The position numbers and the translations under genes are program-made. From assembly GCA_907165275.2 (NCBI GenBank), contig OU015663.1:1190501-1254500 (forward strand): 64,000 nt of DNA. The letters run 5' to 3'. How positions within the stretch are numbered: the stretch's first letter is position 1; each line of letters starts with the position of its first letter. This DNA comes from Zygaena filipendulae. Taxonomy: Eukaryota > Arthropoda > Insecta > Lepidoptera > Zygaenidae. The notes under the pieces are model-generated. The model was not told the origin of the DNA. It was given only the letters and a program-made list of their open reading frames with translations, and did no database searches. Shown in pieces: positions 32,265 through 44,457 of this stretch.

Positions 32265-32420
32265 TTTCCCTTGGTCACGGCATCACGCGTGAACGGTTGG
32301 ACCAATTTAGCTAATTCATTTTGGTTGTGTTTGTTATTGTATGGAGAAGAAGAATAAAAGAAGTTTGAGTTCCTGCGGGAATCCGAAACTCACAAGGGTG
32401 AAACCGCGGGGCACAGCTAG
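32265..32420 (+). mobile_element. Helitron-like element, zeta 5' module
   Basis: The 5' module CCCTTGGTCACGGCATCACG, CGTGAACGGTTGGACCAATT is followed by the shared cassette (GTGAAACCGCGGGGCACAG) and CTAG at 32417-32420, then T. The same module recurs at 48.1 kb. Confidence 0.75.
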
Positions 32421-34701
32421 TTATTACTATAAATGAAAAATAAGTTTTTTGTTTGTAACAAAATTTCGTATACCTAGACATTTTAATACAGAAACGGACA
32501 TAGGATATACCTTTTATCCGGAAAAAAGTACTGTTCCCGAGGGAAAGAAAATTGATTGACAAAAGCTACATTAACGCGAGAGAAGCCGCGGGTACGACCT
32601 TGTAATTTGGTAGGTAAGGCGTTATGACATAAACTAAATTATTCAAGTGATTTACGTGTAAATCTGACTTCTCTAAATCTGTACAACTGCTACTGAAAAC
32701 CCGGTTACCTCATAAGGTATTGTTTATCTTGCTATACACTGGAAAATTACGAAGTTTAATATTCAGTTTAAATAGAGTTTTTTTCAATACGATTTAATTT
32801 TCTTTGACTTCCACTAAGAAAAATATCTTTCAATCTTACCACCGTCTAGGGTTTGACAAACCTATAACCTAAAAACGATCAATGCCAAAAGTATATTTCC
32901 TTATCCGATGAGCTCCAACTCAGCATCACCTCCCGACCTGAGAGGGACTCATTGGAACGACCTAAGTCAATGTGAATCAATGTACCGAAATCACAAAAAG
33001 CTCCAACAAATCTCGCCAACTTACTGGAGTGGCGTGAAAAGATTTAAAATATTCCCCCTAATAAAGTCACTCGTGAACATATGGGCGCCATTTGAGGGGC
33101 TCTATACGGCCCCCGAGTCCCCGACAACGAGTTCGCTATTGGCTGGAAATCTGGAATGATAACATAGCGATTCAAATAAAGGGACGATATCGTGTGGGCC
33201 GTCGTAAAGTACACGCGCTCTCGCCCGACGATTCAGCGTTAACGGTTGCGTTTACAGGACGCGATACGGGATACGACTTGTAGTCGTTCGTCGTTTTGCA
33301 AATAGATGGCGGTGCAATGTTGATAAAATAATGACACATGTCATGTCACACCCGTTAATTTCCATAATAGAATAGAATAGAATAGAATACACTTTACAAT
33401 TTAGTTTTCGCTCTACTCTAGGCTGCTTAATATAGAAAAATAGTTGTTTTTTTATAATTATAAGACTAAGATAGTGTTAATAGCTACGTATACCTGCTAT
33501 TTAATTACGTATTGGTATCTTTAATATTTTCTAAGCGGATATAGAAAAAGTCAAACTAGAACTATGTGACTTAATAGGTAGCAAACTAAGTCATAGGTAT
33601 ATTTATGCGATTTTAAAATGGTTTACAGAGTTTGATTTGAGATATCTCACCTGATGTTAAGTAAAACAGAAAACTATAAACTTCAATGTAAGTATATTTT
33701 GTACTGTGTACCAAGATAGTAAAAATAGAAGTGTTAATGCTCAATGTAAAAACTTCTTTAAACGTGGCCAAAATCTTTGTTTACTAGAAGCGTAACAGAA
33801 GCGTAGGGGAGAAGTGGCATAAAGGTTTTGAAAGAGCCATTTGCATTATTCCGGTAATTTAGGAACGGATTTGATTGCTGATTTTATTTTTAATAGGCAA
33901 AACTGATTTCCCATCATCCACAAACATTTGACCGTTTGCTGGAACCATATACCAATGGCCGGAACTTTTGCTTTTGAATTTTTTAAAGATTTAACGATGT
34001 TGTTTTTGATAGAAGACTTTATTTGTAATTTTGTTTATTTTTCGAGATTGTTATTAATAAAAAATAATCCCCCTCTAATATGTATCTTAAGATTATATAA
34101 GTAATAAAGAGGGGCTCTTTCATCAGTTCTAGTGGCTCTTTCAATACTGAAATGTTATGAAAGAGCCAAATGACACATTTTTTTTAAATGAATATTCAAT
34201 GAATCTGAATAAATTCAATGTACCTTCTACTCACACTTTCTCGCGAGCGAACGTTTTCAAGCACTGGTAAAACTCTACCTATCTTTTTACCGATAACTAG
34301 AATAAAAACCAAGGTTAAACCACCAAGTAGAAGCGAAAATTTTGGTATCTAACAGATACTATTGCCCTATAATTGACATGAGGCGTACTGCTAAGATATT
34401 TCTATTACTCAACGACTGCTTGCGATACGACAAAAGTCGTATAATATAAAAAGTCCGCAAATATACCCAGCTTAGGAGATTTATACACACTCGACGGTGT
34501 AAGTTATTCTTTTGTTGATGTCAAACGACTCAAGAATGACAGATGCGGAAGATATAATAAGAATAATGTTATGGGCTTCTTTCGCTTCCTTCTATCGCTA
34601 GTTCGCTGCAGAGACACTGTGTGTTAAGAACCAGCTTACCGCACTGCTTTAGACTTTAGAGCAAGCCAGAAACTTTGCCGCCGTAAGCCTGTGTATGGGT
34701 C
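32421..34701. other. unannotated DNA
   Basis: 2.3 kb without a supported gene. GAATA pentamers at 33367-33390 look like a minus-strand LINE tail. The word GAAAGAGCC or its complement occurs at about 33828, 34115, 34133 and 34158, suggesting a decayed element. An 83-codon frame at 32908-33159 has no recognised homology. Confidence 0.35.
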
Positions 34702-34880
34702 CTAGCTGTTTCGTGATTTTACTCATCCGAATTTCAGGATTCCCTTGGGATATGGGTACTCTTTGTGCTAAATTATAGTCGGGGAACATGATCTTGATAT
34801 TGAAGAAGTTTCCAAAATCCATTAAGGAATAAAATTCATGAAACAACTTCTTTACACTCGCAAACTATTTTAATTTGTAT
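34702..34880 (-). mobile_element. possible degraded Helitron-like element
   Basis: CTAGCTGTTTCGTGATTTTA and CGAATTTCAGGATTCCCTTG retain the general order of the cassette, followed by a decayed 5' side. Confidence 0.35.
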
Positions 34881-36670
34881 AGTAGTTTGAGAATTAAAAT
34901 TGCGTTTTTATCGCCTTACGCCCATGTGACGGTAGCGAAATGGTCAAGCTATACGTATATTTTGACAAAGGTGAAGTGAAGTTAGGCCTTGTAGAGTTTG
35001 AAGCGTGGCTTTACATGAGATCTGATAATTTTTGGACAGTGCAAGCTATATGGTCTCGTCTTTGCAACATTTTACATGCAAATGTTTTCGTGGGGGATAT
35101 ATGAATATGAATAACATTTGACACAATATTTTCATCTTTTGACCGACATTAAAAAACTATTCCTTGCAAGAGTTACAAAAAATATAATGAAAACTACCCG
35201 TTTTTTACTAACTAGCAAAAACGTGCTTGATCCCTATATACTTTTGATGTTTTGTATCCAAAGCTGATCTGAATACATAACAAACATCATGTGTCTAAAA
35301 AAAAAAACAAGAAACACCACAGACTAAAACACGTACCAACACTGTACAGATTACAAGCCACAGTCCAGCATCAGCGTTAAAACTGTAAAGGTCAGACGTA
35401 GCTAACTATCGAAGTATTTGTGTAAAAGCAAAAATGTATAAAACTCGAAACGGGGAGCTCTTTTTGTATCGGTAAATACAACCATTGTTTTATTGGCTTG
35501 GCGATACGACACTACTAAGTGCACGCGCCGAACAAATCCCGTGGCGTAGGGCGCGCGCACACGTGCGCCGGTAGCTACCATGTAGCTACGCACGGCACGG
35601 CTGCGCGACGCGTTACGACCGAAAGGTACGTGTGACGATGCCTAACACGCTCGGATCTCGATGGGCGCCTCGCGTTTCACATATTTCTTTGTGCAAACAC
35701 ACGGGAGTGTGTCCTTAAAGAAAACTAAATCTTTTTAATATAATATTTATTTATCTTTAAGTTTACATCGAATTTTATAGCATATGGCGTCAGTATGTGT
35801 TGACAGTCCCGACGTTATTCACAGATTAATTTTACGGGCTTGAAATCTCAGTGAGTATAAAAGTCAGTAGCTTGACAGACTGTTTTCCTTTGAGCAATGA
35901 CAAACTCCGATAGCATATGGCGATATCTACCCTTTCTTTTATACAGAAGTAATAAATAGGGATTGTGATAGTTTTTGGAGCGAAACTTCTTCGTATTCAT
36001 GTTACGTTGTCTTCTTTAAATTATACCTGCATTAGAATATTCATGAGTTTTCCATAAAAATTAACACGTTTGTTTGTTGACGGGTTATAAAAGCGGATGC
36101 ATGCAGCCATTTTGTTTTTAAATCACCATTGGCATTAAAGTAAAAACCAATTTGACTTTCTGCCAATTCGTAAGATCAATAAATTAACAAATCAGGTCAT
36201 CCAAACTGCCACTTAAATAATTTAAACTTTAAATATAAACATTTAAGGTCAAATATATTTTTTGAGACATTTTATGCTCGGTGTTTTCACTTAACTAACT
36301 ATGATCATAATAATATATAAAAAATAATGCTTACTAACGAAGTGACGCAAATTACTGACACTTTTGCCTGCCTATCAGGTATATACGCCATGTTTTATTC
36401 CAGTTTACAGAAAGAAACTGAAAGAAACAAACAGAAACGCCTGTAATTTATCGTCGTATGTTTACAATGTAATATAAAATAGCAAACACTATCAACAAAC
36501 ACATTTATATCGTAAAATATACACACACTAAGTATATTTGATCATACATTGTTATTAATATAGGCCGATAGTAATACATATGAGCCGAGATACTATTTGT
36601 ATCCAAAAAAATATGTAAAAGGTAAAGAAAGGTTCAAACAAAATGTTATCATCCTAATCTTATCTTATCT
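34881..36670. other. unannotated DNA with a CpG-rich patch
   Basis: 35515-35690 is locally GC- and CpG-rich (GGGCGCGCGCACACGTGCGC). That could mark a promoter or a first exon, but no matching coding frame was found. The rest is AT-rich, ending in TCTTA pentamers near 36656. Confidence 0.35.
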
Positions 36671-36900
36671 TCTAATATATATAAATCACGTGTCACGTTG
36701 TTTGTCCGCGATGGACTCCGAAACTACTGAACGGATTTTGATAAAATTTTGCAACCATTTATAATATGGTCCAACTTAAAAGATAGGATAGTTTATATCC
36801 CTGAATTCCCGCTGGAACTGAAGGGCATAGAGTACTTTTTTCCCGCAACCTCCGCGGAAATTCCGAAATTACCGCGGATGAAATCGCGGGGGACAGCTAG
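36671..36900 (+). mobile_element. Helitron-like element, delta 5' module, tandem unit 1
   Basis: TCTAATATATATAAATCACG start, TTGTTTGTCCGCGATGGACT, TGGTCCAACTTAAAAGATAG. It ends with a variant terminal stem (CCGCGGATGAAATCGCGGG) and CTAG at 36897-36900. The following base begins another delta copy. Confidence 0.85.
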
Positions 36901-37143
36901 TATGTATATATAAATCACGGGTCACGTTGTTTGTCCGCGATGGACTTCGAAACTACTGAACGGATTTTGATAAAATTTTGTAACCATTCATAATATCGTC
37001 CAACTTAAAAGATAGGATAGTTTTTATCCCGGAATTCCCGCGGGAAATCCGGAATTAATGCGGGAAACTGCTTATCGCCGTAAACTACAACACTTTTTTC
37101 CCGGAATTCCCGCGGGAACTTCGAAATCGCGGGGGACAGCTAG
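36901..37143 (+). mobile_element. Helitron-like element, delta 5' module, tandem unit 2
   Basis: Starts TATGTATATATAAATCACGG immediately after the CTAG of unit 1 and ends CTAG at 37140-37143, followed by T. It has an extra copy of the AATTCCCGCGGGAA block (near 37028 and 37105). Confidence 0.85.
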
Positions 37144-37224
37144 TGAGTATTATAAATTCTAATATGAGTTTGTTTATTACGCTCAACGGCCAAATGAAAA
37201 CTAGCGAAATAGAATAGAATAGCG

Positions 37225-37375
37225 AAAAAAATTCATGCTGGAACTTCCACGGGAATTCCGGGATAAAAGGTAACCTATGTCCTTTTCTGCACCCTTGATA
37301 ACGTGTATGCAAAATTTCTTGATGATAGATTGAGCCGTTGAGGCGTGAAAGCGTAACAGACCGACAGACAGAGTT
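37225..37375 (-). mobile_element. Helitron-like element, beta, 3' truncated
   Basis: ACTTCCACGGGAATTCCGGG, GTCCTTTTCTGCACCCTTGA, GTTGAGGCGTGAAAGCGTAA. The CCGCGG stem side is missing. Confidence 0.65.
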
Positions 37376-38906
37376 ACTTTAGGGATTTGCTCTAGAGAAA
37401 ATTTTAATAATAATGGAATTTTAAGATGGTTTTTTTTCCACGCGTACTTACCAAAATACCTTTCGCTTAATTTTATTTTTGATAGGCTCTGCCGGCCGAT
37501 TTTTTTTTTGTTTTTTCTCACCCGGGTAGGTCCTACACCCTCGCGTGTCCGCTTCCTCATTTGTAATGCAGATTCCGCCCACAATCCTCGTTGTGGCATT
37601 ATTCAAATTTATTTCCGTTTCGGGGTCCAATGAAGATGGAACATCCGAAATATAATGTACTATAGTGCGCCGACTCGCCTTGGGGTAGCTTCAATGTTTT
37701 TTTGACATTCGGTACACACGCGTCGTAGATATCTTCTTCTTCTCCAATTATGCCAATCTATCGCGATTTATCGCATTTAATTCTGCCAAATATGTACCTA
37801 CGTATTTTTAGCAATTAAATTAATTATAGCGAAACGCCAATGACAGCGTTATATTGTTCCCCAAGATAAAACACGGGTTCTTTCTCGAAAACCAGCTTCT
37901 ATCTTGGAAAACAAAATGGCTGCTGAACGGTGGTGAAAATATCGAATACCTAAATAACGCGACAGGCGTCCACTCGCTACGACCTCCACCGGTCAACTTA
38001 ACTGTCAAGTGTCTTCTTCTTCTTCTTTTTTTAAAATATGGCTTCCACTATGTTGCTTAACTCACAGTGACTCCGACAACCGTTGCAGATATCGTTTGCT
38101 AAACAACGTCTGAAGTGACACTCGAATCCAAGCTCAAATCTGTCAATTGAAACGTTTGCTCAAAAAGACACTCATCGAATAAATCGGGATATTGGTGACG
38201 TCACGTCGACTAAATTGGGGTATTTGTGACGTCACGGTGAAAAAATAAGGACTGCTTCACACTAATACGTATATATTTGTTATGTAGCACCTGTGATATA
38301 CAGCTGTGATCTTTTTGATTTACCAACTGGGCTGAGGGAGCCGTTGCGAAAAGCTATGGCTAGAGCTATGCGAATGTATTATATGCTTCTGAGCTTCGAC
38401 TTCTAAAGTTATGAAAAATGTGTATGTGTAGGTATCTGAGGCTATTGACTGACGATAAAAGTCAAAAGAATGTCTTCATTAGCTACCAAATGTATCCGCC
38501 ACTATGACTCCAATGATTTCCGCCAAGGAACTTTGTCCATTAATATTTGAAAGTTTGAACAAACAAATAGATATTTCTTTGTTGCAAAGCTTTGTTACAC
38601 ACATTAAAGAACTATTTATGGCTTCACAACTACTGTAGCTATTACCCGCAGTTTTGTACTCACGGGTTTAGGAATTCCTCGGGAACTCCCTAAAATACGT
38701 ATAATTCCTTCTTACATTGGACACAAACCAACTTAACCCTGCAAATTTGAGCTTCGCAATCGATTAGGTATAATATGACTACAGAGTTTAACAACCTCAT
38801 AAAGCTACAATTTTATCATATTCTTTGTTAAATATTACATAAGTAAAATTGTAACTTCGGGTAATTCCGTACATTATTTAAAAAAAAGCATTTAAAATAT
38901 CACAAA
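37376..38906. other. unannotated DNA
   Basis: No gene recognised. Two TGACGTCACG palindromes lie at about 38198 and 38228, each following GGGATATTGG or GGGGTATTTG, so this is a diverged tandem of about 30 bp. 38640-38700 contains a small Helitron cassette remnant (CGGGTTTAGGAATTCCTCGG). Confidence 0.35.
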
Positions 38907-39200
38907 CACACAATCTCCGGAGTTCCCGTGGGAATTCCGGGATAAAAAGAACTGTATGTCACTCAAGATCACTGTCCTAAAGTAAGTATATTCAAATAGT
39001 AATAAGCGAGATTGTGCCTGCCGATAAACTATTTTTGCAGTTTGGCAGAAAGTAGCATTCAGGAAATATGATGTAATGTCTTTAAATAAATAAATAAATA
39101 AAAAAATAAAATAAAAAAAATAAGTGAAAGATTTTTTAAAATCGGTTTAGTAGATCCAGAGATTACCCGCTACAATCTCACAAACTCACGGACTCACAAA
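38907..39200 (-). mobile_element. Helitron-like element, alpha, interrupted
   Basis: CTCCGGAGTTCCCGTGGGAA, ATGTCACTCAAGATCACTG, then about 120 bp of foreign sequence (38999-39122), then AGTGAAAGATTTTTTAAAAT and CGGTTTAGTAGATCCAGAG. Confidence 0.7.
38999..39122 (+). mobile_element. small retroposon inserted in the Helitron
   Basis: This sequence is absent from other alpha copies and ends in TAAATAAATAAATAAATAAA followed by an A-rich run, a retroposon-like tail. Source family not identified. Confidence 0.5.
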
Positions 39201-39320
39201 CTCCGGAGTTCCCGGGGGAATTCTGGAATAAAAAATACCCTGTTGATATACTCTGGATCACTGAACCTTCCTATAAGTGAAAAAAGTTTCTAAATCGGTT
39301 CAGTAGATCTATAGAGATAG
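39201..39320 (-). mobile_element. Helitron-like element, alpha, truncated
   Basis: CCGGAGTTCCCGGGGGAATT, CTTCCTATAAGTGAAAAAAG and GGTTCAGTAGATCTATAGAG. Sits between two other alpha copies in the same orientation. Confidence 0.65.
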
Positions 39321-39545
39321 TTGTTTCACCCTGAATTTACCCGCAGGAAATTCGGAGTTCCCGCGGGAATTCCGCAATGAAAAGTACTTTATGACACTCA
39401 GGATCACTGCGACTTCCTATAAGTGAAAGAATTTCCAAAATCGGTTCAGTAGATCCAGAGATTACCCCCTACAACGTCACAAACTCACAAACTCAAAAAC
39501 CCACAAACTCACAAACTTTTGCTCTTTATAATATTAGTATAGATT
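39321..39545 (-). mobile_element. Helitron-like element, alpha 5' module
   Basis: TTACCCGCAGGAAATTCGG, the cassette, CCAGAGATTACCCCCTACAA and CTCTTTATAATATTAGTATA: the full alpha 5' end. An ACTCACAAACTC repeat is expanded near 39485-39518. Confidence 0.75.
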
Positions 39546-40753
39546 AATTTTGAACTTGAAAGCGTTGCATATCGATTTCCACGTGTATTTATATCTACAA
39601 ATTAAACAAAAATACAGTTTATTTACCATTCCTAACAGTAAAAAGTGCAATAAACGTAGCTTTAATTGACGACTTGTTTGAGTGGCTACAAATTAGTTTA
39701 TAGCTGGGAGGCGTGACTCGGAGCTTGGACGAATTTCGGGTGGAAATCGTCATATTACGATTTACGACTCACTTGGAATTCACGTCTCTAGTCAAGATAG
39801 AAATAGTTCAATGACAATAATAAAAGCAACTAATCTCTCTTTTAAGCGAAAGCTAGCAATAAAACTGAGTAGGTATTTCTTTAAAGTAACACTAACTAGA
39901 TATCTACTTATTTAGATTTCGTTTTTTGTTCGCAAACACATGGACGTCATTTTATCCCCAAATGATTTTTGTTTGCGAGTGTACAATAACACAATTTATT
40001 TGTTTTTTTTTTTTAAGTGGGCCGAGTTGACTAAACAAAAATAATAAAATCAATTATTTGGTCAACTCAGCCCGCGGGCTAAGTTTGGAGCCGGCTGAGT
40101 TGAATAAAGAACCTCAATATGTACCCCTGAGAGTATAGTATTATATTATCTGTGCCCTGAGTAACATAGACCTACTCTAAAACATGACCACTCACAGCTC
40201 GTTACTGAAAATTAACCTTAAGAAGTCGCAAAAGATATGAGTGTTAAAACATATCCGGAAGAAGAGCTAGTAAGTATAAAGCGTACCTATACAAAAATTT
40301 GCATATTCTCATATTTCTCGGTTAATATTTTTTTTTCAATTCACACGCGCCATCTTTTATAAATCGAGATGTATAGATGCAGATTGCTTGATCGTCTGAT
40401 AATCGATAAAAGTTCCATTTTTTCATATTCTCAAGTGAGTCCTTATCTAGAGATTCTAGAGATTGAAAATCAACACATAGACACCTACTGCTACTGCTGA
40501 TCTAATCAAAATTCCGAAATGACAATTTTCTATTTTAACAGAAAAAAAATCTAAATTCTTTTTACAACTTGCAATTTATTTAACGAAAATAAAAAGAAAT
40601 GTGCTTATACATAGATGTACATATGTGGCTGTCTTTTTTTAGTGTAGCTTTTTTGTTTCAGCGATTTTCAAATCAAAACGATGTTGAAGTATCCACTTCA
40701 AAAACATTATGATTCAATACAAGAAAACAAAGACGTATAAGAAATACGGGTAA
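39546..40753. other. unannotated DNA with one hairpin
   Basis: A hairpin at 40018-40071 pairs GGGCCGAGTTGACTAAA with TTTGGTCAACTCAGCCC; GGCTGAGTTGA recurs at 40093. No gene recognised. Confidence 0.4.
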
Positions 40754-40990
40754 CCGCCGCACTCAGAGTCGACTTTAATGATTACTTAGTTAAGTATAGA
40801 TTTTTAAAACAAAATTGCCGCAATCAGAGACGTTCAGTAAATTAATGTTAGTTGGCATTTAATGAGATGTAACTTAATTAGTTAAATGCCAATTAACATT
40901 AATTTATTAAACTTGTCTGATTGCGGCAGTTTTGTTTTAAAAATCTATACTTAACTAAGTAATCATTAAAGTCGACTCTGAGTGCGGCGG
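40754..40990. mobile_element. palindromic TAA element, copy 1
   Basis: 237 bp, almost entirely inverted repeat. It starts CCGCCGCACTCAGAGTCGAC and ends GTCGACTCTGAGTGCGGCGG; roughly 110-bp arms surround a short centre. TAA flanks both sides (40751-40753 and 40991-40993). A TWA duplication suggests a Harbinger-type non-autonomous element. No coding capacity. Confidence 0.85.
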
Positions 40991-41001
40991 TAAGACTATA
41001 A

Positions 41002-41226
41002 CGGCCGCGCTCAGAGTCGTTTTAATAATTACTTATTTTTTAGTAAACATTTTAAAAACAAACTCAGAGACGTCCGTTAAATTAATTTTAATTGGCATTT
41101 CACTAATAAAGTTAAATTTAGTTAAGTACCAATTAACATTAATCAACGTCTCTGAGTGCGACAGTTTTATTTTTTAAATGTTTACTTAAAATTGAGTAAT
41201 CATTAAAATAATTCTGAGTGCGGCGC
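41002..41226. mobile_element. palindromic TAA element, copy 2
   Basis: Diverged relative of the neighbour only 8 bp away: left CGGCCGCGCTCAGAGTCG, right AATTCTGAGTGCGGCGC, with TAA at 40999-41001 and 41227-41229. Confidence 0.8.
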
Positions 41227-41229
41227 TAA

Positions 41230-41785
41230 GTATTATTGAGCTATCGCATAAATTAATTACTAAAACATGTATGCGGGAGCAGGCAAGCTGTTCCTATCGA
41301 TTCTAAATACGTGTTAATTTTCATTGCTTTCTATGTTAATTATATTTGGATGGCTCCATTTTTCTCAGTTTCCACGCGCGCAGGGGCCAACGTTTTCCCG
41401 TTACACAAATTTGAAATTCAAATCAAGAACAAATCCTGTTCCACGGTTATTCAAATTTATATTCGGTTGAGGGCCAATGACGCAGAAATATGAATGCAAT
41501 CTTTCATTTCGCTCAAAACGAATTATTTAAAACATTTCTATGTTTGATTGTACATTTTCATTATTTTTCATATTAATTATTTTGCTGAAATTTCGCTTTG
41601 ACACTTGAAATATTAAGTCACTTGTACAGGTATTTTAACTCGTCTTTTAAAACTTACAATTTGATATTTTGCCCTCCCACACGCCTTCAGCGCTAGAATA
41701 GGCCCATTTCCTAGTAGTGTTGTTAAAAGGATGGAAGGATGGAAAAGGATATAATTCCTCATACTTACGAGTTTTATAGATAATA
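41230..41785. other. unannotated DNA
   Basis: Nothing recognised. Confidence 0.35.
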
Positions 41786-41961
41786 CTAGCTGTTGCCCGT
41801 GGTTTCACCCTCGTTAATTTCGGAGTTCCCGCGGGAATTCTTGGATATAAAGTACCTTATGTCCTTCTGTGTACCCCTAACAACGTGTGTGCAAAATTTC
41901 ATTATGATCTGTTTAGACGGCAAGGCGTGACAAACAAACAAACTAATTATTATAGTAAGGA
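41786..41961 (-). mobile_element. Helitron-like element, beta 5' module
   Basis: CTAGCTGTTGCCCGTGG terminus, TCCCGCGGGAATTCTTGGAT, AACAACGTGTGTGCAAAATT and TTATTATAGTAAGGA. Confidence 0.8.
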
Positions 41962-43326
41962 TTATTATGAGCAGACCACGTCTGTATTTAGATTAAAAAT
42001 TCAATAATTCGTAGAATCAATTATAATAAATGAGTTTTAGACAAGTTTTGTACTTATGTTTTCTGATTTTCGCTGCTTTAACTAGATCTATAATTTCATT
42101 TCAGTTACGTTTTAATATGAAACTTGTTCAACTTTAACATTATTTATTAATTATAATATATTTAATTAATTCAAATCTATTTAATGTAACTATAACATAT
42201 TATGCTAATTCTTAACACGGTCAAACGTAGATTATATACGTCGAATCCCATCCCTAAGACTTTGTTTCAAGTCATCTATCGTCTAAGACGCCCTTTTAGA
42301 GAAGTTTATAAAACCTCGCCCATGGCTCTATTTCCTTGCAACTTTAACGAGCTTTCTACCCGTGTTGACTCGTTTGCAATTAACTGCACTGCTCAAAGAG
42401 GTAGGTACTAGTGACTCAACCCGATACAAGATAACCCCATTTCCCCACCCTAGTTTGGCAACGTCTAGTTTCTGTTATAAACTATCAAAACCTCTATGTT
42501 TAATGCTATCTGGCGCAAAGTACTGGCTGAGAATAGCGAAAAGAAAGAAAAAATCTGTCATTTCCAAAAGCGAACTTTTATGATGCCGTAGGAGTTTTTT
42601 GGCTTGAATCAAAGATGGCGGTTCGGTCATTTATTTTCATGTTGGTAAAAATGGTTAAAAATGGTGCTGTATTGAACAATAATTTTACATTGACGGTTTT
42701 TTATGTGCTCAAGAAGATATATGACATTTCGAGCGGATTTTTTCGGTTTCCTCTAACAGTTCCGAGAAAGTTCTTGCAATGCTATAATATAATAGTACCT
42801 TGGCTTGCAATTTCAAACCGTACAACGAAGCATTTTAATAGAAAATATTATGTATATTGATCGAATTAATTTTACTTGAAACTGGCTAATTGCATTATAT
42901 GCGAAATTCCATAAAAAAGAAGAAAGAATATGAATAGAGTCTTTACCAGTCCAGGGGAAGACATGGCTAAGATATTTTCTCAAATCTAATCAAATATTCT
43001 TTATAGGTAACCTATATCTTCTTGAGCACATAAGAAACCGTCACTGTGAAAATTATTGTCCAATACAGCACCTTATAACACAATAAAACCCATTTTTAAC
43101 TATTTTTTATTGACAGAAAACTGATCTTCGATTCCCGCCAAAAAACTTTCATATTCTTCCAACGATCGCGATTGGCTGAAAGAAAACAAGTTGTATTCTT
43201 TACTATCTATCAATTCTTTACATTGTATGATCACATTTTTAGGAAAATATTTGTAGGTTATTATCATACTTACAATCGTAAATGTAGCTGCCGTGCTGAG
43301 GAAAAGCACTAAAAATTTATTGCATC
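41962..43326. other. unannotated DNA
   Basis: About 1.4 kb; several frames of 69-81 codons on the plus strand overlap each other and show no recognisable domain. Confidence 0.35.
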
Positions 43327-43735
43327 TACAGGATGTTACAATAAGCTGTAACTTAAAAATCGTGTATTTAGACCAAAAAATTCACTTGAAATTATTTTGA
43401 CTAATAAAAAAAAATCATCAACTACTTTCGCAACAAAACAACAACGTGACTTCATTATCGAGATCCTGAATTAGTTACAGTTGTTGTTTTCAAAACATTT
43501 CCAATAAGTTTCATTAAGTTTATCGCTATTGTATTTGAGATAGAAGAAGTAAAAAATTAAAGGTAAAATCTATCGCAATTGAATTTAGTAAAGGTAAACT
43601 TTAGGGTATTTTTTTCGTTGCAGTTACCGGTAGGTTAATAGGTTTTAGTTGATACCTAGCTTATGTCAAAAAATTGTAGACGATAGCGAGAACAAGATTT
43701 TCAGATATGACTACACCGTTCTGTGACATCCCGTA
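43327..43735 (+). mobile_element. TACAGG TIR element, copy 2
   Basis: Left TACAGGATGTTACAATAAGC, right GACTACACCGTTCTGTGACA then TCCCGTA, matching the termini of the 7.85-kb element. The interior shows little similarity beyond AT-richness. Confidence 0.55.
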
Positions 43736-43977
43736 TAACGCATACAACTTTAAACATAAACATGGCGGAATAGAGACAAAATAACGTTCGAGCGTTTCGA
43801 GCGTATGCTCGCTATCGGAACTACACGCTCGATAAGGCAGAGCAACAGCATCGAGAGTACTAAAACCATATTTACTGCATTTACTATGGTTTTGTTTCGG
43901 GTTATCTACTATCTACATTCCTGCTAAATGTCAGCATAGCGACATTCTTTCTCTATTCCTTATCTTAAATACCTTAC

Positions 43978-44170
43978 CTAGCTATTCCCTGCGGTTTCAC
44001 CCGCCTTTTAATTAACACCCTAAATAAAAATATGAAAAGTAAGTAGGTACCTATCCTATGTCCGATTCGGTACCCCCGACAACGTTTGCGATTTCATGAT
44101 GATCGGTTGAATAGTTAAGAAGTGAAAGCGTAACAAACACACAAACTCACTTTCGCATTAATTCGAAGGA
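43978..44170 (-). mobile_element. Helitron-like element, beta 5' module, internal deletion
   Basis: CTAGCTATTCCCTGCGG, then a decayed cassette, then ATTTCATGATGATCGGTTGA and TTCGCATTAATTCGAAGGA. Confidence 0.75.
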
Positions 44171-44219
44171 TAAACGATCAAATTTTCCAAGTCATTGAAA
44201 TGTATTCTATAATAGGTTA

Positions 44220-44457
44220 TCTCTACATATAAAATGCTTTGTCCTGAATGACTGATGGATCAACGCACAGCCCAAACCACTGATCGTAGAGACCTGAAAC
44301 TTGGAGGGTGTGTTCTTTGTATGACGTAGGCATCCGATAAGAAAGTATTTTTGAAAATTCAACCCCTAAGGGGATGAAAAGGGGTTGCAAAGTTTGTATA
44401 GAACAATTCCGCTGGAACTCCGTAATTATCTCGGGTGAAACCGCGCGGGACAGCCAG
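44220..44457 (+). mobile_element. Helitron-like element, epsilon 5' module
   Basis: Starts TCTCTACATATAAAATGCTT. Module phrases are CCTGAATGACTGATGGATCA, GAAACTTGGAGGGTGTGTTC, ATTCAACCCCTAAGGGGATG. It ends in the shared cassette and CCAG (variant of CTAG). A reverse copy is at 47 kb. Confidence 0.8.

Noticed and set aside
32908..33159. 83-codon frame as a small exon
   Set aside because: No homology recognised and no convincing splice context could be established by eye.
35515..35690. CpG-rich patch as a promoter
   Set aside because: No TATA, initiator or downstream coding evidence could be tied to it; kept only as a remark.
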